Made by a program: the position numbers and the translations under genes. Shown here one piece after another: positions 17,590-25,659 of a stretch of 33,535 nt of DNA (its first letter is position 1; every line of letters begins with the position of its first letter). Source of the DNA: Alcaligenaceae bacterium. Its GTDB lineage: Bacteria; Pseudomonadota; Gammaproteobacteria; Burkholderiales; Burkholderiaceae_B. A model generated the notes under the pieces. The model saw only the letters and a program-made list of their open reading frames with translations, did no database searches and had not been told where the DNA came from. The stretch is from assembly GCA_012839585.1 (NCBI GenBank), contig DUNB01000143.1, forward strand, positions 1 to 33,535, read 5' to 3'.

Positions 17590-17651
17590 CAACGGCACAA
17601 CGAATAGACCACGCTTTTTGCCTTAGCTCCTTCATTAGAACAAGATGGCTT

Positions 17652-17695
17652 GCCTTAGAATAGCTAAACTAGGGTGGTTTAATGTGCTCTAAGGC
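17652..17695 (+). promoter_or_regulatory. Nested stem-loop before the flhB terminator
   Basis: GCCTTAGA (17652-17659) pairs perfectly with TCTAAGGC (17688-17695), and inside it TAAAC (17665-17669) pairs with GTTTA (17677-17681) around a 7-base loop. A second copy of GCCTTAG at 17620-17626 could replace the first arm. The right arm shares two bases with the terminator stem at 17694, so the structures touch. An attenuator role is inference. Confidence 0.35.
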
Positions 17696-17720
17696 CCAGC
17701 AGTTGCTGGGCTTTTATTTT
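17694..17720 (+). terminator. Intrinsic terminator between cheZ and flhB
   Basis: GCCCAGC (17694-17700), loop AGTT, GCTGGGC (17705-17711), then TTTTATTTT: a textbook intrinsic terminator for the chemotaxis operon. It ends only 16 bp before the flhB ATG, so flhBAF must be transcribed by read-through or from a start site squeezed in or after the hairpin. Confidence 0.85.
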
Positions 17721-17736
17721 GGTGCGCTAATCGCTT

Positions 17737-18888
17737 ATGGCCGATAGTGACGTAGAAAAAACCGAACCGGCGTCGCCCCGGAGGCTGGAAAAGGCCAAAG
17801 AAGAAGGGCAGACGCCTAGATCGCGTGAATTGAACACCTTTATGCTGTTGGCATTAGGTGTGGCCATGCTATGGCTATTAGCTAAAAGTCTCTATACCGC
17901 CCTGAGCTCAGTGGTGCAACAAAGCATGTGGTTTGAGCCTGGCTTAGTCAAAGACGATACGCTGATGGTGACCACAGCGGTGAAATCAGCTTCACAGGCT
18001 TTTTTTGCCATTATTCCTTTATTTGGGGTGCTGTTTATCGCCGCGCTGTTGTCATCAGTGGCTTTAGGCGGTTTAGTGTTTAGCACCAAATCGCTGCAAC
18101 CAAAGCTAGAAAAACTCAATCCGCTTAAAGGCATTAAGCGTATGTTTTCAGCGCAAAGCCTGATCGAATTATTTAAAGCGCTAGGAAAGGTCTTTCTGAT
18201 TGGAACAGTGGCTGTGGTGGTGATGTGGCATTACCGAGCAGACATGCTTGGTTTAATGCACTTGTCGCCTACCGAGGGCATGGTAAAAGGGTTAAAATTA
18301 ATCGCTTTGTGCTGCGCCTTGATTATTTCTAGCTTGCTGTTGATTGTGGCGATCGATGTCCCTTGGCAAATATATAGCCACTTAAAAAAGCTACGCATGT
18401 CTAAGCAAGACCTAAAGGATGAGCACAAGCAAAGCGATGGGGACCCGCATGTTAAAAGCCGCATTCGCAATCAGCAGCGTGCCATGGCACAACGCAGAAT
18501 GATGTCCGAGGTGCCCCAGGCTGATGTGGTGATTACTAACCCAACGCATTATGCGGTGGCGCTAAAATACACCGAGGGACAGGCGTCGGCGCCCCGAGTC
18601 GTGGCTAAAGGCATGGATTTAACTGCCCAACGCATCAAAGAGGTAGCCACCGAATCGAGGGTACCACTGTTCGAAGCCCCTGCTCTGGCACGAGCCTTAA
18701 ATAAACATGTGGAGCTGAATCAGGAAATCCCTGTAGAGCTGTATTCGGCGGTGGCCGAAGTCTTAGCTTGGGTATACCAACTACGTAACTGGGAACGAGG
18801 GCAGGGCGCCATGCCTCCAACTCCGACGCATTTTAATATTCCGGCGGGCATGGATCCGCAAGAGTCCACCTCTACTGGTAGACAGTAA
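17737..18888 (+). CDS. flhB: Flagellar type III export apparatus protein FlhB
   Basis: FlhB is the export-gate component that switches secretion from rod/hook to filament substrates. The N-terminus EKTEPASPRRLEKAKEEGQ is the family hallmark, followed by four membrane helices (residues ~32-55, ~85-112, ~140-165, ~185-210). The cytoplasmic domain has the autocleavage site N268-P269-T-H in VVITNPTHYAVALKY. Length 383 matches Salmonella FlhB. It has no clear Shine-Dalgarno site in the short space after the terminator. flhA starts 2 bp after its stop, implying tight coupling. Confidence 0.97.
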   Translation: MADSDVEKTEPASPRRLEKAKEEGQTPRSRELNTFMLLALGVAMLWLLAKSLYTALSSVVQQSMWFEPGLVKDDTLMVTTAVKSASQAFFAIIPLFGVLFIAALLSSVALGGLVFSTKSLQPKLEKLNPLKGIKRMFSAQSLIELFKALGKVFLIGTVAVVVMWHYRADMLGLMHLSPTEGMVKGLKLIALCCALIISSLLLIVAIDVPWQIYSHLKKLRMSKQDLKDEHKQSDGDPHVKSRIRNQQRAMAQRRMMSEVPQADVVITNPTHYAVALKYTEGQASAPRVVAKGMDLTAQRIKEVATESRVPLFEAPALARALNKHVELNQEIPVELYSAVAEVLAWVYQLRNWERGQGAMPPTPTHFNIPAGMDPQESTSTGRQ

Positions 18889-18890
18889 GT

Positions 18891-21002
18891 ATGAACAACT
18901 TGTTAGCATTTTTTCGATCAGCAGGTGGGGAGCAAGCTAAGCTCTTAGTCGGCCCTATTCTGATACTGATGATTCTGTCCATGATGGTGCTGCCTTTGCC
19001 GCCCTTCTTATTGGACTTGCTGTTTACCTTTAATATCGCGGTATCGGTGATGGTGTTGTTGGTGGCGATGTTCACCAGAAAACCGTTGGACTTTGCCGCC
19101 TTTCCATCGATTTTGCTTTTCTCCACGCTTTTACGTTTGGGGTTGAACGTGGCCTCGACACGAGTGGTGCTGCTCAAGGGACACGAGGGACCCGATGCTG
19201 CCGGTCAGGTCATCGAGGCCTTTGGTCACTTTTTGGTCGGCGGTAACTTTGCCGTTGGTCTGATTGTGTTTTTGATCTTGATCATCATTAACTTTATGGT
19301 GATCACCAAAGGTGCAGGTCGTATTGCCGAGGTTGGTGCGCGTTTTACGTTGGACGCTATGCCGGGTAAGCAAATGGCCATTGATGCAGATTTGAACGCG
19401 GGCCTGATCGGCGAGGACGAGGCACGTCGCCGCCGTAGCGAGGTCTCCCAAGAAGCCGATTTCTATGGCTCGATGGATGGGGCGAGTAAATTCGTCCGCG
19501 GTGATGCGATTGCCGGTCTATTGATTATGGTCATTAACGTGGTGGGTGGTTTGATTGTAGGGGTAGGTCAGCACGGCTTGTCCTTTGGTGAAGCCGGCCA
19601 TGTTTACACGATTTTGACCATTGGTGATGGTCTGGTTGCCCAAATTCCTGCTCTGATTATTTCTACTGCCGCAGGTGTGGTGGTGTCTAGAGTTACCACC
19701 GCGGATGACGATGTGGGCACCCAAATGGTGACGCAGTTGTTCTCTAATCCCAATGTGATGTTTTTGACAGCGGGAATTTTAGGGGCAATGGGCCTGATTC
19801 CGAACATGCCTCATGTGGCATTCTTATTTCTAGCTGCGGTGTTGGGTGGTGTGGGCTGGTATATGCAAAAACGCCAACAAGAGACCCTGTTACAGAGCGA
19901 AGAATTACCCGATGTGGCCCTAGAGGCCGCCGAGGCCGCAGCCGCCGAAGCAAGCTGGGATGACGTGTCCTTAGTGGACCCCTTAGGGTTAGAGGTGGGC
20001 TATAGGCTGATCTCTTTGGTGGATCATGCCCAAAATGGCGAGCTCCTCCATCGCATCCGTAGCTTACGCAAAAAATATGCCCAAGACATCGGGTTTTTAC
20101 CGCCGGTGGTGCACATTCGCGATAACCTCGAACTTAAGCCGAACGACTATCGCATTTTATTGCATGGCGTAGAGGTGGGGCAGGGGAATGCCATGCCTAG
20201 CCAATGGTTGGCCATTGACCCGGGTGGCGTATCCATGAAACTTCCTGGGGCAGCGACTACCGATCCGGCTTTTGGCTTACCGGCCTACTGGATTGATGTG
20301 AGCTTACGCGAACAAGCACAAATTGCGGGTTATACCGTGGTGGATGCCAGCACAGTGATCGCAACGCATTTAAACCATTTACTGCATCGATTTGGCTCGC
20401 AGCTGTTAGGGCGACAAGAGGTGCAGCAATTGTTGGATCGCGTTTCGCGCGATTTACCGCGTTTGGTCGAGGATGTAGTGCCCAAGGTCGTCAGTGTGGG
20501 GACATTACATAATGTATTACGCGGTCTACTCGAAGAGGAAATCCCGATCCGAGATATGCGTACCGTGTTAGAAACATTGGCCGAGGTCGCGCCACGCTTG
20601 GCCCAACAAACACAGGCCGGGGTGCAGGTGGATGAAAAGGCCGAATACCTAACACAAGTGCGTTTGGCCTTAGGGCGTGCTATCACGCAACAATGGTTCC
20701 CTGGTGATGGCGAGATGCGGGTAATCAGTTTAGATGGGCGTTTAGAAAATGTGCTGACTCAGGCTTTGACCACCAGTGGTGCATTAGAGCCTGGTTTAGC
20801 AGAAAGCCTTCTGTCCGAGGCAGCTAAAGCGGTAGAGCAACAAGAGTCCATGGGGGATCCGGCTGTGCTGGTAGTAAGCCCCGTATTGCGACCTTCGCTG
20901 TCACGCTTTTTACGTCAGCAGTTGCCCCAGTTAGGGGTGTTATCGACTCAGGAAGTTCCCGAGGAGCGCATGATGCGTGTGACTGCAGTTATAGGTGGTT
21001 AA
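18891..21002 (+). CDS. flhA: Flagellar type III export apparatus protein FlhA
   Basis: FlhA is the proton-driven core of the flagellar export gate, a nonamer with a cytoplasmic ring that docks chaperone-substrate pairs. The 703-residue protein has about eight N-terminal membrane helices (to residue ~320), the FHIPEP-family signature RIAEVGARFTLDAMPGKQMA with ADLNAGLI just after it, and a large cytoplasmic C-terminal domain starting near residue 350 (DPLGLEVGYRLI). Length and order are normal (Salmonella 692). It starts 2 bp after flhB and is 3 bp ahead of flhF, so flhB-flhA-flhF are surely one operon. Confidence 0.97.
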   Translation: MNNLLAFFRSAGGEQAKLLVGPILILMILSMMVLPLPPFLLDLLFTFNIAVSVMVLLVAMFTRKPLDFAAFPSILLFSTLLRLGLNVASTRVVLLKGHEGPDAAGQVIEAFGHFLVGGNFAVGLIVFLILIIINFMVITKGAGRIAEVGARFTLDAMPGKQMAIDADLNAGLIGEDEARRRRSEVSQEADFYGSMDGASKFVRGDAIAGLLIMVINVVGGLIVGVGQHGLSFGEAGHVYTILTIGDGLVAQIPALIISTAAGVVVSRVTTADDDVGTQMVTQLFSNPNVMFLTAGILGAMGLIPNMPHVAFLFLAAVLGGVGWYMQKRQQETLLQSEELPDVALEAAEAAAAEASWDDVSLVDPLGLEVGYRLISLVDHAQNGELLHRIRSLRKKYAQDIGFLPPVVHIRDNLELKPNDYRILLHGVEVGQGNAMPSQWLAIDPGGVSMKLPGAATTDPAFGLPAYWIDVSLREQAQIAGYTVVDASTVIATHLNHLLHRFGSQLLGRQEVQQLLDRVSRDLPRLVEDVVPKVVSVGTLHNVLRGLLEEEIPIRDMRTVLETLAEVAPRLAQQTQAGVQVDEKAEYLTQVRLALGRAITQQWFPGDGEMRVISLDGRLENVLTQALTTSGALEPGLAESLLSEAAKAVEQQESMGDPAVLVVSPVLRPSLSRFLRQQLPQLGVLSTQEVPEERMMRVTAVIGG

Positions 21003-21005
21003 TCA

Positions 21006-23411
21006 ATGAATATAAGTCGTTTTTTTGGGGCTACAAGCCGAGAGGCCATGCGTCAGGTACGTATTGCGCTAGGACCTGACGCCTTGATTGTTTCTAATAA
21101 GCGAGTCAATGGCGGGGTGGAAATTCTTGCCACAGACTCAACCGCTGCACTTGAGTCAATACCATCCGCACCTGCTGCGCCCTCAATGGCATCAGCGTCC
21201 TCAGCACCACAACCCACTTCGAACCCAGCGGCTGGCACACGACCGCCTATGACTCCGCCACCGCGTACTCCGGGAGCCAGTGCCCAAGAGGTCATGAATG
21301 CCATTAGCTCTCTGAAAGGTTCTCTAGAAGGACGCATCGAAGAGGTGATCTGGAGCAACCAGTTGCGTGTGAGTCCCGATCTGCTCAGCTTATTCCAAAG
21401 CTTATTAGCGTATGGTTTTAGTACGGCGCTACTACGAGCCATGCTAAAACGCTTGCCAGCTAACCTGTCATTGCGGGCCGCGATGCAGTGGGTACGCAAA
21501 GAGTTAGACACACATCTACCCGTATTAAAAAGTGAAGACCATCTATGGCAGCCTGGTTTGGCCCTGGCTGTGGTGGGACCCACAGGGGTAGGAAAAACCA
21601 CCACCATCGCTAAATTGGCTGCCCGAGCCGTGCGCCGCTTTAGTGCTGAAAATGTGGTGTTAATTACTACAGATACCTATAGAATTGGCGCGCACGAACA
21701 GTTAAAAATTTATGCCGATTTGATGCATGTTAAGGTGCATGTGGTACAAAATGCGCAGCAATTACGTCAAGTGTTGTTAAGCTTGCGTGCTGATCAGGTT
21801 ATCTTGATTGATAATGTGGGTGTAAGCCAACGTGACAAATACGTACAAGATCAAGCCGCCTTGCTAGCAAGTGGGGGGCGACGTATTCAGCGGATCTTGG
21901 CTTTAAATGCTGCCAGTCATGGTGATACCTTGGATGAGGTAGCACGTATGTACAGCAAAGATGGCGGCTCGCCTTTGGCTGGGTGTATTATTACCAAGAT
22001 AGACGAGGCCAGCCGCCTCGGAGCTGCTTTGGATGTGGCGCTGCGTTACCAGCTGCCCATTCATTACGTGTCAGATGGTCAGCGAGTCCCTGAAAATTTA
22101 CGTTTTATGTCTGCCAGCCAGTTGGTGGATATGGCACTATCACAAAGCCCCAATAATCGAGCCTTATTTGCGTTAACCTCTGCGGATTTAGCTGCTTTGG
22201 TGTCAGCGGCGAATGTACAAGAACAAGTACAGGCTCAAAGTATTGCAACCCATAATCACATGTTAAAACAGATATTAGCCCTAAGCAGTGTATCCAATGA
22301 TGACATCCAAATAGAGCAACTACGCAAGGTTGCGGGTTTGATTGACGAGACGGCTTTTGGGTCTGCAGCGTTTGATTTATGGCGAGACAGCAAGAAAAAA
22401 CACCAGTTGCCCGATTTACCTGATCTAGCCCTGGCGCACTTACGCCAAGGTGTGCTAGAGGCTGATGAGCTGGCTGCCACGCAACCTGTGCTCGTGCACC
22501 ATGTGAGACAACGCTTAAGCGGTGAAAAGGCTCAGCTTTATACGACGATGGTGGGCGCAGGAGAGGGCAAACTATTAAGTATTCCCTTGTTGCAACTGAG
22601 TGATAAAACATCTTGGTATGCGAGTAGCGGCATAAACCAACGGGTAGACCCCGCTAAGAATCGATTCGAGTTAACACACGCGCTGAATTGGGTAGAGAAA
22701 AACGCACCACCTAGCCCGCGCATTCATTGGGTCGAAGAATACAACAACCAGTGTTGGCAGCAATGGCAACAAGATGATTTGAACGTGATGGCCTTAGTTG
22801 CTCCATCGACTCGCTGTTGGCATGTGGATGGTCATAGTACTCCTGCCGCCATAGTTAAACGCCTTGAGTTCTATGCGTTAAATTACGCCCAGATGCCGTT
22901 GCCTTATCAGTCCATTGCTGGTGTAAAGATGAGCGGTTTGAGTTTTTGGTATGCACAGGCGCCTATAGAATTACGCAGCAGAGGGGGTGAAACCGTACGT
23001 TTAACCTTGTACGCCTTCCAGATCTTAGACACCAAGACCATGGCCGAGGTCAAAACCTTTTATGCTTTTGCCCGATTAAAACCAGATCTAAGCTATAGCC
23101 CTGAGCAAATGGCAACTTGGCTTTTGCAACATACTGAAAGTAAAAACGCATTACGATTTGTAGGGCGGGCGTACCATCAAAAAACGCTACAAAACTTTGC
23201 AAAACAAGGTCAGTTAGACAGAGATATTTTATTAGAATTAGCAGCCTTGTTTGGTGGGGCAGCGTGGGAAATGGATCAGTACAAGAGCTTGCGTCCTGTT
23301 AATCACCTCTTGTTGCAGTTTGCTGGTCCTACAGCTTTAAGACAAACACAAGTCACCTCATCGCTATTAAAGTTTTTCAACCTGAAAGACTTATTGCAGC
23401 AGGGTGAGTAA
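21006..23411 (+). CDS. flhF: Flagellar SRP-like GTPase FlhF with long C-terminal extension
   Basis: FlhF is an SRP-family GTPase that helps place or number flagella at the membrane. Residues 1-45 match the FlhF start (FFGATSREAMRQVRIALGPD); ~50-95 is a Pro/Ala/Ser linker; ~110-180 the helical N domain; the G domain has GPTGVGKTT (191-199), TTDTYRIGAHEQLK, SQRD at ~274-277, TKIDE (330-334) and SDGQRVPENL (356-365). G3 reads D269-N-V-G where most homologues have D-T-x-G. The core ends near residue 380, yet the protein runs to 801: about 420 residues that I cannot assign to a family, rich in W and aromatic residues. Typical FlhF is 380-500 residues. No flhG/fleN partner or fliA follows, unlike many polar-flagellated species. 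Confidence 0.93.
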   Translation: MNISRFFGATSREAMRQVRIALGPDALIVSNKRVNGGVEILATDSTAALESIPSAPAAPSMASASSAPQPTSNPAAGTRPPMTPPPRTPGASAQEVMNAISSLKGSLEGRIEEVIWSNQLRVSPDLLSLFQSLLAYGFSTALLRAMLKRLPANLSLRAAMQWVRKELDTHLPVLKSEDHLWQPGLALAVVGPTGVGKTTTIAKLAARAVRRFSAENVVLITTDTYRIGAHEQLKIYADLMHVKVHVVQNAQQLRQVLLSLRADQVILIDNVGVSQRDKYVQDQAALLASGGRRIQRILALNAASHGDTLDEVARMYSKDGGSPLAGCIITKIDEASRLGAALDVALRYQLPIHYVSDGQRVPENLRFMSASQLVDMALSQSPNNRALFALTSADLAALVSAANVQEQVQAQSIATHNHMLKQILALSSVSNDDIQIEQLRKVAGLIDETAFGSAAFDLWRDSKKKHQLPDLPDLALAHLRQGVLEADELAATQPVLVHHVRQRLSGEKAQLYTTMVGAGEGKLLSIPLLQLSDKTSWYASSGINQRVDPAKNRFELTHALNWVEKNAPPSPRIHWVEEYNNQCWQQWQQDDLNVMALVAPSTRCWHVDGHSTPAAIVKRLEFYALNYAQMPLPYQSIAGVKMSGLSFWYAQAPIELRSRGGETVRLTLYAFQILDTKTMAEVKTFYAFARLKPDLSYSPEQMATWLLQHTESKNALRFVGRAYHQKTLQNFAKQGQLDRDILLELAALFGGAAWEMDQYKSLRPVNHLLLQFAGPTALRQTQVTSSLLKFFNLKDLLQQGE

Positions 23412-23449
23412 ATTGCAGCAGGGTGAGTAAATTGCGGCAGGATGAATAA
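23393..23449 (+). repeat. Three tandem 19-bp copies at the flhF stop codon
   Basis: The unit ATTGCAGCAGGGTGAGTAA occurs at 23393-23411 (covering the last flhF codons and its TAA) and again, identical, at 23412-23430; a third copy at 23431-23449 differs at three positions. The unit is not a multiple of three, so extra copies do not lengthen FlhF. The array runs straight into the terminator. Confidence 0.9.
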
Positions 23450-23485
23450 AAAAAGCAGAGCTCTGACGAAAGCTCTGCTTTTTTT
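23448..23485. terminator. Bidirectional terminator between flhF and flgN
   Basis: Seven A bases, GCAGAGCT (23455-23462), an 8-base loop, AGCTCTGC (23471-23478), then seven T bases. The stem is perfect and flanked by A on one side and T on the other, so it can end transcription from flhF (plus) and from flgMN (minus). Confidence 0.9.
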
Positions 23486-23516
23486 AGGTGGTCTAGCGGA
23501 TTATTGGGGCATGAAA

Positions 23517-23987
23517 TTAGGCGCGCACAATACCGCGTTTTAAGGCTGTGCCGGATTTGGTTTTGCCACGGGCATCATACACATCGCTTGTCGGAGGATT
23601 AGCAGCGCCTAAGGCCTCTAGAGCCTCTACGCTATAATTTAAGTAGGTCTGGATCAGCAGACCATTTTGCTCGTTCAGAGTACGGGCCTGTTCCGTGATA
23701 TCAAATAACTGCTGAACTAACTGATCCAGCTCATCGGAAAGAGATTGTGCGGCCAACAAGCCGTCTCTGGCGGTAGGCAAACCCATAGCAGTCAACTGAT
23801 TATCGCGTTGCTCGGCAGCTTGGTTGAGTTGATCTGCGTACTGGTTTTTTAATTCGGTGTGATCATAGAGGTCGTCATTGCTGTAATTGCTCAGGAGCAA
23901 CTCGTTTTCTTTTTCTAAAGAAAACAAAAAGTGCTGCATCAAATCGAATTCAGCTTGAATAAGAGAAAGTAGAGCGGTAGACGACAT
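23517..23987 (-). CDS. flgN: Flagellar export chaperone FlgN
   Basis: FlgN is the cytoplasmic chaperone for hook-filament junction proteins FlgK and FlgL. The 156-residue protein is acidic, helical and Leu/Gln-rich, with family-like features: LIQAEFDLMQHFLFSLEKEN near the start and LNEQNGLLIQTYLNYSVEAL near the end, the helix that binds FlgK/L. The C-terminus after ~135 (TSDVYDARGKTKSGT) is the typical Y-x-x-x-G motif tail. It lies 6 bp after flgM, forming the standard flgMN pair, and ends at the bidirectional terminator. Its client flgK is at the window's right end. Confidence 0.88.
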   Translation of the reverse strand: MSSTALLSLIQAEFDLMQHFLFSLEKENELLLSNYSNDDLYDHTELKNQYADQLNQAAEQRDNQLTAMGLPTARDGLLAAQSLSDELDQLVQQLFDITEQARTLNEQNGLLIQTYLNYSVEALEALGAANPPTSDVYDARGKTKSGTALKRGIVRA

Positions 23988-23993
23988 AGTGGT

Positions 23994-24281
23994 TTACTTT
24001 AAAAGGTCACGGGCACTATTGATAATACCATCAGCAATACGGCTGGTATCCATTTCCAACGTGCCATTAGCAATGGCATCGCGCAAAGCTTGAACGCGAT
24101 CCATATCAATGTCATTGCTTGGTGAGTGCAGCTGTTGCAGCTGACGGGCAGCTGGGCTTAGGTCTACAGCAGCACTGCCTTGGCTAGCAGAGGCGGTTTT
24201 TTGATAGGCGTTGGCGGCTGTGTTTTTGGTATTTAACCGATCAGGCAGGTTAGGTCTGTAATTATTATTGGTGATTTTCAT
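23994..24281 (-). CDS. flgM: Anti-sigma-28 factor FlgM
   Basis: FlgM binds and holds sigma-28 (FliA) until it is exported through the finished hook-basal body. The 95-residue protein begins MKITNN, is disordered and polar to about residue 40 (DLSPAARQLQQL), and has the C-terminal sigma-binding helices: MDRVQALRDAIANGTLEMD and TSRIADGIINSARDLL. Length is within the family range (E. coli 97). Upstream at 24317-24343 is a clear sigma-28 promoter, giving the usual feedback, while flgA 90 bp upstream supplies a possible second, earlier transcript. Confidence 0.95.
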   Translation of the reverse strand: MKITNNNYRPNLPDRLNTKNTAANAYQKTASASQGSAAVDLSPAARQLQQLHSPSNDIDMDRVQALRDAIANGTLEMDTSRIADGIINSARDLLK

Positions 24282-24316
24282 GGCGTTCTCCGAGCAGTAT
24301 AGGGCGATATAGTCTT

Positions 24317-24343
24317 GTTACGGCAGTGTGTTTGAATTCTTTA
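24317..24343 (-). promoter_or_regulatory. Sigma-28 (FliA) promoter of flgMN
   Basis: On the minus strand TAAA, a 15-bp spacer and GCCGTAAC match the sigma-28 consensus TAAA-N15-GCCGATAA (6 of 8 in the -10 part, all of the core GCCG). It lies about 35 bp before the flgM ATG, in the gap between flgA and flgM. Confidence 0.8.
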
Positions 24344-24371
24344 GTACCCGATTATATAAGACGTCTTTGAC

Positions 24372-25064
24372 CTACATCAAAATCTGCACAGTTTGAGCAT
24401 CGATGACCGTGCCCGAGATCACCTGCCCGGAGCTGGCTCGAACTTGAATCTGTGAGCCTGGGGCGCCGCTTTGTAAGGCCTGGCCTTCGCCGGTAGCTAC
24501 AAAACCAATGCCTCTAGCAACAGTACGCACCATTTGACCACGTTGTATGGACTGCGGATCACGTAAGGCGCTGCTACGAATTGTATTGCCGGTATTAATA
24601 CGTTGGGTGGTGATATACCCAATGGCTAGACTAGGATCTGTGATGGTGTTGGGGGCTAAACGCAACAGATCGCCCTCTCTGGCGACCAAATCGTCTAGGC
24701 TGAGGGTTTCGCCTACTTGTATAGAGCGATTGCTTATATAATAGAAGCCAGTGATGGAAAGCTCGGCTTGTACATGCAAAGTCCATGTTTGCGGTGCTTG
24801 ACAGCGCACAGCGACGGTCATCCGTGATCGCAGACGCATCCCAGACGGTAAAAAAGGCTGTAAGTGCTCGCACTGGATCTGGTTCCGAATAGCCGGAGGG
24901 GTGGCATGCACTGAAGCCGTACCTGGATAGCTGCTGGCCTGACTCAGTAAAAACTGCTCGACCTCGGTGGCGACTTGCTCAGGGTTTTGCAACGGCTGTG
25001 CACTGAGCAATGGGCTTAGACTTAGGGCGAGGGTCAGTAGGGTTTTTTTAATCATGGCCTTCAT
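24372..25064 (-). CDS. flgA: Flagellar basal body P-ring formation chaperone FlgA
   Basis: FlgA is a periplasmic chaperone for P-ring assembly by FlgI. The long frame opens at a GTG at 25142, but a clean Sec signal peptide (MIKKTLLTLALSLSPLLSAQ) begins at ATG 25055, or three codons earlier at ATG 25064 (MKAMIKK); I use 25064, giving 230 residues. After the signal, a two-part SAF-like domain follows: SIQVGETLSLDDLVAREGDL, the AIGYITTQRINTGNTIRSS segment, and the C-terminal GSQIQVRASSGQVISGTVID. No strong ribosome site marks either start. It is divergent from flgB across a 172-bp control region, the standard arrangement. Confidence 0.93.
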   Translation of the reverse strand: MKAMIKKTLLTLALSLSPLLSAQPLQNPEQVATEVEQFLLSQASSYPGTASVHATPPAIRNQIQCEHLQPFLPSGMRLRSRMTVAVRCQAPQTWTLHVQAELSITGFYYISNRSIQVGETLSLDDLVAREGDLLRLAPNTITDPSLAIGYITTQRINTGNTIRSSALRDPQSIQRGQMVRTVARGIGFVATGEGQALQSGAPGSQIQVRASSGQVISGTVIDAQTVQILM

Positions 25065-25236
25065 ACTAAATAGGGTAACAGCAAAAGCAAGGCTGAAACT
25101 GACGGTGTTTTGTTCGGTTGTTTTCAAGTTTACTGCGGACACTCTTGCGTTACCATGTATGTTATTGGGGGTAAAGTCTTTTTGACAGGTTTTACTCGTT
25201 TTTGCTGTGTGTCAATTTGTTGTAAACTGTGACTCT
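25065..25236. promoter_or_regulatory. Divergent flgA/flgB control region
   Basis: This 172-bp gap must start both flgA and the long flgB-J operon. It holds the inverted repeat TTGACA (25182-25187) and TGTCAA (25210-25215), each of which is also a perfect -35 hexamer on its strand, but I see no matching -10 for flgB at 16-18 bp. FlhDC dependence is expected from known flagellar hierarchies, not read from sequence. Confidence 0.4.
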
Positions 25237-25650
25237 ATGATCGATAGATTAAATAATCATTTTGGGTTCCACCAAACCGCGCTGGCCTTACGCCAGCAGC
25301 GCCAAGAGGTATTAGCCGCTAATATTGCTAATGCAGACACCCCCAACTACAAGGCGCGTGACTTTGATTTTACGGCAGCCCTACAAAATGCCATGGGGAC
25401 CAGCCAAACAAAAAGTGTAGGGCCAACCCAATTAGCCCTGACCTCCGCGCGTCACCTTCCCGGGACGGTGCTGTCCTCAATGGACACTCAGCTACAGTAT
25501 AGGCAGTCGTTACAGCCCGCTCTAGACGGCAATACCGTTGATATGGATGTAGAGCGTATGGCTTTTGCCGAAAACACCATGCAATACCAAACCAGCATCG
25601 CCTTGTTATCCTCGCGGGTAAAAGGGCTGATGGCAGCATTACAACAATAA
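25237..25650 (+). CDS. flgB: Flagellar basal body rod protein FlgB
   Basis: FlgB is the proximal rod subunit. I start at ATG 25237 (MIDRLNNHFGFHQTAL), which gives 137 residues, the normal size; an upstream TTG-type frame opening at 25207 adds ten residues with no family similarity. The rod-family motif appears as VLAANIANADTPNYKARDFD, and the C-terminal coiled helix runs VDMDVERMAFAENTMQYQTS. flgC follows 9 bp later with GGTTCTCC between. Confidence 0.95.
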   Translation: MIDRLNNHFGFHQTALALRQQRQEVLAANIANADTPNYKARDFDFTAALQNAMGTSQTKSVGPTQLALTSARHLPGTVLSSMDTQLQYRQSLQPALDGNTVDMDVERMAFAENTMQYQTSIALLSSRVKGLMAALQQ

Positions 25651-25659
25651 AGGTTCTCC

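Noticed and set aside
17740..17747. GCCGATAG, a near match to the sigma-28 -10 element
   Set aside because: It is the second to fourth codons of flhB and has no TAAA 15 bp upstream.
21053..21607. 184-codon open frame on the minus strand inside flhF
   Set aside because: Antisense shadow of the flhF linker and N domain; no ribosome site and no recognisable domain.
24358..24367. AAGACGTCTT palindrome between flgA and flgM
   Set aside because: Only 10 bp and unsupported by any second copy nearby.
25182..25210. TTGACA as the flgB -35 box
   Set aside because: No acceptable -10 hexamer at 16-18 bp; kept only as part of the inverted repeat in the control region.
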